DNA of 17,562 bases from JABWCE01 sp046154525 (GTDB lineage Bacteria > Bacteroidota > Bacteroidia > NS11-12g > UBA9320), in assembly GCA_046154525.1 (NCBI GenBank), contig JBJXDS010000188.1, positions 1-17,562 on the forward strand. Direction: 5' to 3'. Within the stretch, counting starts at the first letter, position 1; every line of letters starts with the position of its first letter. This document shows, piece after piece, positions 13,848-17,562 of the stretch. The notes below the pieces were generated by a model. That model was not told the origin of the DNA. It searched no databases and saw only the letters and a program-made list of their open reading frames with translations. A program made the position numbers and the translations under genes.

Positions 13848-14597
13848 TTATAAATACTTTTCCAAAGTTTCTTTAATGATAGCTTCTGGATTAAAACCTA
13901 TCATTTGCTCCATAGGTTTGCCATTTTTATAAAAAAGTAATAAGGGGATTTCATTTACCATCATTTCGTTTGATAAAGCCTTGCTATCATCCACGTCTAT
14001 GGTTATTATTTTAACCCCTTTGGCAGAATAAATACCGCTTATTTTATCCAATACGGGTTTAAGCATTTTACATGGACCACACCATACGGCTCCAAATTCA
14101 ACAATTACTATTTTTTCAGAATTTATAAGTTTTTCAAATTCTTCTTTACTTATGGATTTTTTTACTGGCTCTGCAGGCTTTGGCATTATTAACCTATTTC
14201 CATCTTTTTCCCAGGCCATCAAACCGCCATCTAGAGTGTAAATTTTTTTGAAACCTTCTTTTGAAAGTATTTTCATGGCATTTTTGGTTCGGTTACCTGA
14301 TTTACAATAAAGAGCCAGTGGTTTTTCTTTATCAAATTTCGACATCAATTGAACAAATTCAGTGCTGTAAAAGTCAATATTTTCGGCCCCTTCAATATAC
14401 CCATTCTCATACTCCTGCGCTGTTCTTGTATCCACAAGTTGAGTACCGGCTGATTTTATTTTTTCATTAAATTCCTTAGATTTTAAAGTTTCCTGCCCAT
14501 CGGCCGTGCAACCCATAATACACAATAAAAAAGAAATACTAACAGTGGTTAAAAGAGATTTAGTAATCAATGGGTGGTTTATTTTATAAGTAGTCAT
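13848..14597 (-). CDS. Rhodanese-thioredoxin fusion lipoprotein
   Basis: With the ATG at 14597 this is a 249-residue protein. Residues 1-30 form a lipoprotein signal (hydrophobic stretch 14-29, lipid-modified Cys30 in CIMGC). A rhodanese domain covers about 37-135 with LVDTRTAQEYENGYIEGAEN split at 54-73 and the active-site loop C98-K-S-G-N-R-T. A thioredoxin domain covers about 148-249 with W172-C-G-P-C176 and cis-Pro218. Both active-site cysteine sets are intact. The protein should sit outside the cytoplasm, attached to a membrane, and could pass electrons or sulfane sulfur between thiols; the natural substrate is unknown. Its start lies inside the 3' end of the GH3-type gene (14-bp overlap) and the aminotransferase gene follows, so the three look cotranscribed. 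A TTG at 14609 is a weaker alternative start. Confidence 0.9.
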   Translation of the reverse strand: MTTYKINHPLITKSLLTTVSISFLLCIMGCTADGQETLKSKEFNEKIKSAGTQLVDTRTAQEYENGYIEGAENIDFYSTEFVQLMSKFDKEKPLALYCKSGNRTKNAMKILSKEGFKKIYTLDGGLMAWEKDGNRLIMPKPAEPVKKSISKEEFEKLINSEKIVIVEFGAVWCGPCKMLKPVLDKISGIYSAKGVKIITIDVDDSKALSNEMMVNEIPLLLFYKNGKPMEQMIGFNPEAIIKETLEKYL

Positions 14598-16098
14598 ATA
14601 ATTCTTCAATAATTTTTCGGTCGTTGCTTAGGCGTGGTACTTTATTTTGCCCACCTAATTTACCTTTTTCTTTAAGCCAATTATAAAAAGCCCCTTCCCG
14701 GCAGGACCTCACTTTTGGTAAAGCTATAGCCATATTACCAGTGCGCTTTGCCTCATAGTCCGAATTAAGATTTTTTAAATGATTGTCTAATTTCACCGTA
14801 AAATGGTCCAAGTTTTCCGGTTGCCTATCAAATTCAATTAACCATTCGTGCCCTCCGGGCTCATATTCGGTCAGATATATAGGAGCAGCGGTAAAGTCTC
14901 TAATAACTGAACCTGTTTCGGCACAGGCCATTGTTATTGCAGCCTCGGCATTCTCTATCATCAGTTCTTCACCAAAAGTATTTATAAATAATTTCGTACG
15001 GCCTGTAATATGAAATCTGTATGGGCTGGTACTTACAAATTTTATAGTGTCACCAATCATATAACGCCATAGGCCAGCATTCGTAGTAATAATTAGCGCA
15101 TAATTTACACCTGTTTCTACCTCATCCAGTGTAAGTGCTTTGGCATTGATATTGCCCACTAGGGTCAGAGGTAAAAATTCATAAAACACGCCGTAATCAA
15201 CCATTAGCAGCATTCCATCACTGCCTGGTTTTTCCTGAACTCCAAAAAACCCTTCCGATGCATTATAAGTTTCCATGTAATGCATATTTTGGGATGGGAT
15301 ATAATTCCTGAATTGATCACGATAGGGAGTAAAATTTACCCCACCATGCATATAGAGCTCAAGGTTTGGCCAAACTTCCAGCATATTTTTTTTGCCAGTA
15401 ATTTCTAGTATGCGTTTAAAAAGAAGCAAGGTCCAGGTTGGAACACCTGAAATACTAGTTACATCCTCGTGAGCAGTGGCCTGAGCTATAAGTTCCAGTT
15501 TCTCTTCCCAGTTTGCCATTAATGCAATTTCGGGCTTTGGGGTACTTAATAAATTAACCCAGAATGGCAAGTTGTTCATAATTACAGCGCTCAAATCGCC
15601 CCAATACATGTTTTCTGAAAGAGGGTTCACCTCATGACTGCCACCTATTAACAAACCTTTTCCCTGAAAAATTTTTGCACTGGGGTGGCTTTCGCAATAC
15701 AAGGTTAACATATCTCTGCCTCCTCTAAACTGGCAATCCTCCAAAGCTTCAAAACTTACAGGTATGAATTTGCTTTTATCAGATGTGGTGCCCGACGACT
15801 TGGCAAACCAATGAATATCGGTAGGCCACAAAAGTTTTTGCTCCCCTTTTAATATTCTGTTAATGTATGGTTTTAAGGATTCATAATCCTGAATAGGTAC
15901 ATTATTTTGATATTCCTCTACTGTGTTTATACTACTAAAACCATGTAATAACCCAAACTCAGTTTTAGCGCCTTTTAATATATGATTACGAAAAATGTTG
16001 TATTGAGTTTCGGCAGGATTAAGCAATGCGTATTCAATCTGGGGCATTCTTTTTTTAAAATACCAAGCCAAAAAAGAATTTACAATTGCCGATTTCAT
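14584..16098 (-). CDS. GH3 auxin-responsive promoter family protein (acyl-adenylating type)
   Basis: A 504-residue member of the GH3 family, named after plant acyl-amido synthetases that adenylate a carboxylic acid and join it to an amino acid. Bacterial members are widespread in Bacteroidota but mostly uncharacterised. The ATP/phosphate loop SSGTTSDKSKF (101-111) is preserved, as are YNASEG (278-283) and WRYMIGD (344-350), matching the adenylation motifs of the ANL superfamily. Length is close to the family norm and there is no signal peptide, so the enzyme is cytosolic. The ATG at 16098 starts the first gene of a three-gene unit with the rhodanese-thioredoxin lipoprotein (14-bp overlap) and the class V aminotransferase. 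The acyl substrate and amine acceptor cannot be deduced. Confidence 0.9.
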   Translation of the reverse strand: MKSAIVNSFLAWYFKKRMPQIEYALLNPAETQYNIFRNHILKGAKTEFGLLHGFSSINTVEEYQNNVPIQDYESLKPYINRILKGEQKLLWPTDIHWFAKSSGTTSDKSKFIPVSFEALEDCQFRGGRDMLTLYCESHPSAKIFQGKGLLIGGSHEVNPLSENMYWGDLSAVIMNNLPFWVNLLSTPKPEIALMANWEEKLELIAQATAHEDVTSISGVPTWTLLLFKRILEITGKKNMLEVWPNLELYMHGGVNFTPYRDQFRNYIPSQNMHYMETYNASEGFFGVQEKPGSDGMLLMVDYGVFYEFLPLTLVGNINAKALTLDEVETGVNYALIITTNAGLWRYMIGDTIKFVSTSPYRFHITGRTKLFINTFGEELMIENAEAAITMACAETGSVIRDFTAAPIYLTEYEPGGHEWLIEFDRQPENLDHFTVKLDNHLKNLNSDYEAKRTGNMAIALPKVRSCREGAFYNWLKEKGKLGGQNKVPRLSNDRKIIEELYDYL

Positions 16099-16203
16099 AT
16101 TCTAATGATTAATTTTTAAGTGACTTTTTAACTTTTTTAGAGTCAAAAACACTTTAAATCAGGTTTACCACGTAATTTCTAAACAAGATATTTCACAGCA
16201 AGG

Positions 16204-16233
16204 CAAATATATAGTTTTTGTTCAAATGACAAT
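16204..16233 (-). promoter_or_regulatory. Promoter of the GH3 - rhodanese/thioredoxin - aminotransferase unit
   Basis: On the minus strand ATTG (16230-16233), an 18-base spacer and TATATTTG (16204-16211) fit the Bacteroidota promoter pattern. The transcript would start near 16198, leaving a leader of about 100 bases. Within that leader, 16113-16157 can fold into an imperfect AT-rich hairpin (TTTAAGTGAC... against GTC...CACTTTAAA). Confidence 0.5.
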
Positions 16234-16266
16234 GCTATCATGAAGGTTTAATTCATCTAAAATTAA

Positions 16267-16297
16267 TTTGAATATTTTGCTTTTAGTTTTATGTTTG
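16267..16297 (+). promoter_or_regulatory. Promoter of the SRPBCC gene
   Basis: TTTG (16267-16270), a 19-base spacer and TATGTTTG (16290-16297) match both halves of the Bacteroidota promoter consensus exactly. The ATG is at 16320, so the predicted leader is about 17 bases. The promoter diverges from that of the GH3 gene within the shared 221-bp intergenic region. Confidence 0.75.
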
Positions 16298-16319
16298 CCT
16301 CCATTTATTAATTTTAATC

Positions 16320-16925
16320 ATGAAAATATTAAAAATTTTAGGCATCGTATTATTGGGCTTAATGGCCATTATCGTTTTACTAGGGCTTATAGCGCCCAAG
16401 GATTTTAAAGTGGAAAGATCTATCGTTATCCCTACCAGTAATAAAGAAGTAATTTTTAAAAATTTAAGTAATTGGTCTGATTTTTTAAAATGGAATCCAT
16501 GGTCATCAAAAGACCCAAACCAAAAATTAACATATAAAGGGGAGGAAGGAACAGTAGGTGCCAGTTATAAATGGGAAGGAAATGATAGTGTAGGGTGCGG
16601 CGAAATGACTATTGTAGCCCTTGTGCCAAACAAAAAAGTAGATATGGATTTACATTTTATTAAGCCCTTTGAAACTACCAATAAAACTATTTTTACAATG
16701 GTTCCTCAAGGAGACGGATATAATGTGAATTGGGAAATGAGCGGTTCCAGTCCTTTTCCTTTTAATATTATGCACCTGTTTATGGACATGGACAAAATGA
16801 TTGGACCAGATTTTGAAAAAGGATTGAACACCTTGAAAGAAAAAGCTTTAACAGAAGCAGCTGCTTCATTACCCGTGGCAGAAGATGCATCGTTAGTTAC
16901 AACTGATAAGGCAACCACTCAATAA
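16320..16925 (+). CDS. SRPBCC family (polyketide cyclase / START-like) protein with N-terminal membrane anchor
   Basis: A 201-residue protein. Residues 1-25 form one hydrophobic helix (ILGIVLLGLMAIIVLLGLIA) that likely acts as an uncleaved anchor. The rest is an SRPBCC ligand-binding fold: VERSIVIPTSNKEVI (31-45), NLSNWSDFLKWNPWSSKDPN (48-67), a beta-sheet with YKGEEGTVGASYKWEG, and a C-terminal helix with GPDFEKGLNTLK. The WxxWNPW motif is typical of the polyketide-cyclase-like SRPBCC proteins common in Bacteroidota. The last 20 residues are a low-complexity Ala/Thr-rich tail. Such domains bind hydrophobic ligands, but no ligand is known here. It has its own strong promoter and converges with the next gene, leaving a 10-bp gap; no hairpin terminator is seen, only a T-tract. 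Confidence 0.82.
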   Translation: MKILKILGIVLLGLMAIIVLLGLIAPKDFKVERSIVIPTSNKEVIFKNLSNWSDFLKWNPWSSKDPNQKLTYKGEEGTVGASYKWEGNDSVGCGEMTIVALVPNKKVDMDLHFIKPFETTNKTIFTMVPQGDGYNVNWEMSGSSPFPFNIMHLFMDMDKMIGPDFEKGLNTLKEKALTEAAASLPVAEDASLVTTDKATTQ

Positions 16926-16935
16926 TTTATTTTTT

Positions 16936-17562
16936 TTAATTTCTTTCTAAATTAAGAATAAAAATGGACCCCTTGCCCAAAGATTCAGCATGGAGTTGCA
17001 TGGTTTTAAAATTTGTTTTTATCAGGGGTTCCCAAAAAGGGTCTGTTTTAAGATTATCCAGATTGGCGTAAATATAATAGTCGGGCAGGCTTTGTTGTGA
17101 TAGCAGTGGCAAATTGTTTTCTGATGCTACTATATAATTGCTGGCGTTTTCATAAAATGTAAGTTTAAAAATATCAAGACCGAGATTGTTTGGTCTGTTA
17201 ATGTTGGCCTTTTCGGCTACTTTTTTCATAAATTCTAATCTTAATCCAGGATACGTTTTGTAATGGTCAATTATTTTTTGGGTTAACTGAAATTCATCAT
17301 TCAAATCGTACTGAATTATTTCCTGATAGGTAGAAATGGTATCCAATACCTCAGCATATAGGTGGCTTACTGGTTTTTTTACTATTTTATTCAAATTTTC
17401 AATTACCACTGCCGGTACAAATCTAATTTTAGAAACTGGCTGACTATCTAAAGGCCAGCTCAAAAGGGCATAATTAGTTGGTTTTTTAGCCGGGAGACCC
17501 AATTTGCCTTTTAAAGATTTTTTTTGCTGAACAAAGAACCCTTGAATTTTTTTATCTGTGTT
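16936..17562 (-). CDS. Unrecognised protein, C-terminal part (5' end beyond window)
   Basis: The frame is open from the stop at 16936-16938 to the right edge of the window, giving at least 208 residues and no start codon that must be the real one. The TTG at 17500-17502 is just an internal Leu codon; about 20 further in-frame residues precede it, rich in Lys and Gln. The visible part is soluble and mixed alpha/beta, with no membrane helix, no cysteine motif and no recognisable catalytic signature. It contains runs such as FVPAVVIENLNKIV, GLRLEFMKKVAEKANINRP and YYIYANLDNL, and ends GSIFILNLERN. I do not recognise the family. The gene converges with the SRPBCC gene. That it is real coding sequence is supported by uninterrupted length and normal composition. 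Confidence 0.75.
   Translation of the reverse strand, partial: NTDKKIQGFFVQQKKSLKGKLGLPAKKPTNYALLSWPLDSQPVSKIRFVPAVVIENLNKIVKKPVSHLYAEVLDTISTYQEIIQYDLNDEFQLTQKIIDHYKTYPGLRLEFMKKVAEKANINRPNNLGLDIFKLTFYENASNYIVASENNLPLLSQQSLPDYYIYANLDNLKTDPFWEPLIKTNFKTMQLHAESLGKGSIFILNLERN

Overview
The window looks like a chromosomal segment from a Bacteroidota (Cytophaga-Flavobacterium-Bacteroides) bacterium. The DNA is AT-rich, most genes lack a Shine-Dalgarno sequence, and several gene starts are preceded by the Bacteroidota promoter pattern (TTTG or TTG near -33, TAnnTTTG near -7). It encodes family members typical of that phylum: a DUF4476 protein, a GH3-family protein, a REC-only regulator next to a multi-PAS kinase, and a stand-alone RfaE2. 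Genus and species cannot be named from the sequence alone. No tRNA, rRNA, CRISPR, IS element or phage gene was seen.

Layout, left to right; 14 of 16 genes are on the minus strand. 1-96 holds a G/C-tract repeat. 97-936 is a class D (OXA-type) beta-lactamase lipoprotein. 1012-1905 is an exported DUF4476 protein with an Asn/Asp-rich linker, followed by a hairpin terminator. 1906-2264 is a non-coding stretch with several palindromes, including a perfect 28-bp one. 2265-5436 holds the housekeeping pair glmS and metK. 5550-7380 is a tight panD - LPG-synthase-like membrane protein - rfaE2 unit, whose promoter appears to overlap a second copy of the G/C-tract repeat. 7519-9063 is comM (YifB-type Mg-chelatase-like AAA+). 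9203-9748 (+) is a DUF1697 protein. 9741-12420 is a two-component pair: a cytosolic histidine kinase with four PAS domains and a REC-only regulator. 12544-16098 is a compact unit of a GH3-family adenylating enzyme, a lipoprotein fusing rhodanese to thioredoxin, and an apparently exported class V PLP aminotransferase. 16320-16925 (+) is a membrane-anchored SRPBCC protein. 16936-17562 is the C-terminal part of an unrecognised protein that continues past the window.

How they work together: glmS (amino sugars for peptidoglycan and LPS), rfaE2 (ADP-heptose) and the integral membrane protein all point to cell-envelope synthesis. panD and metK supply CoA and SAM. The kinase and regulator probably form one phosphorelay. 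The GH3 / rhodanese-thioredoxin / aminotransferase unit is the least explained cluster. It overlaps tightly and places two of its products outside the cytoplasm, but no pathway can be assigned. Most of the window is ordinary core genome. The more unusual signals are the intergenic repeats, their overlap with a promoter, the PAS duplication and the three-gene redox/PLP cluster; I see no clearly new biological system.
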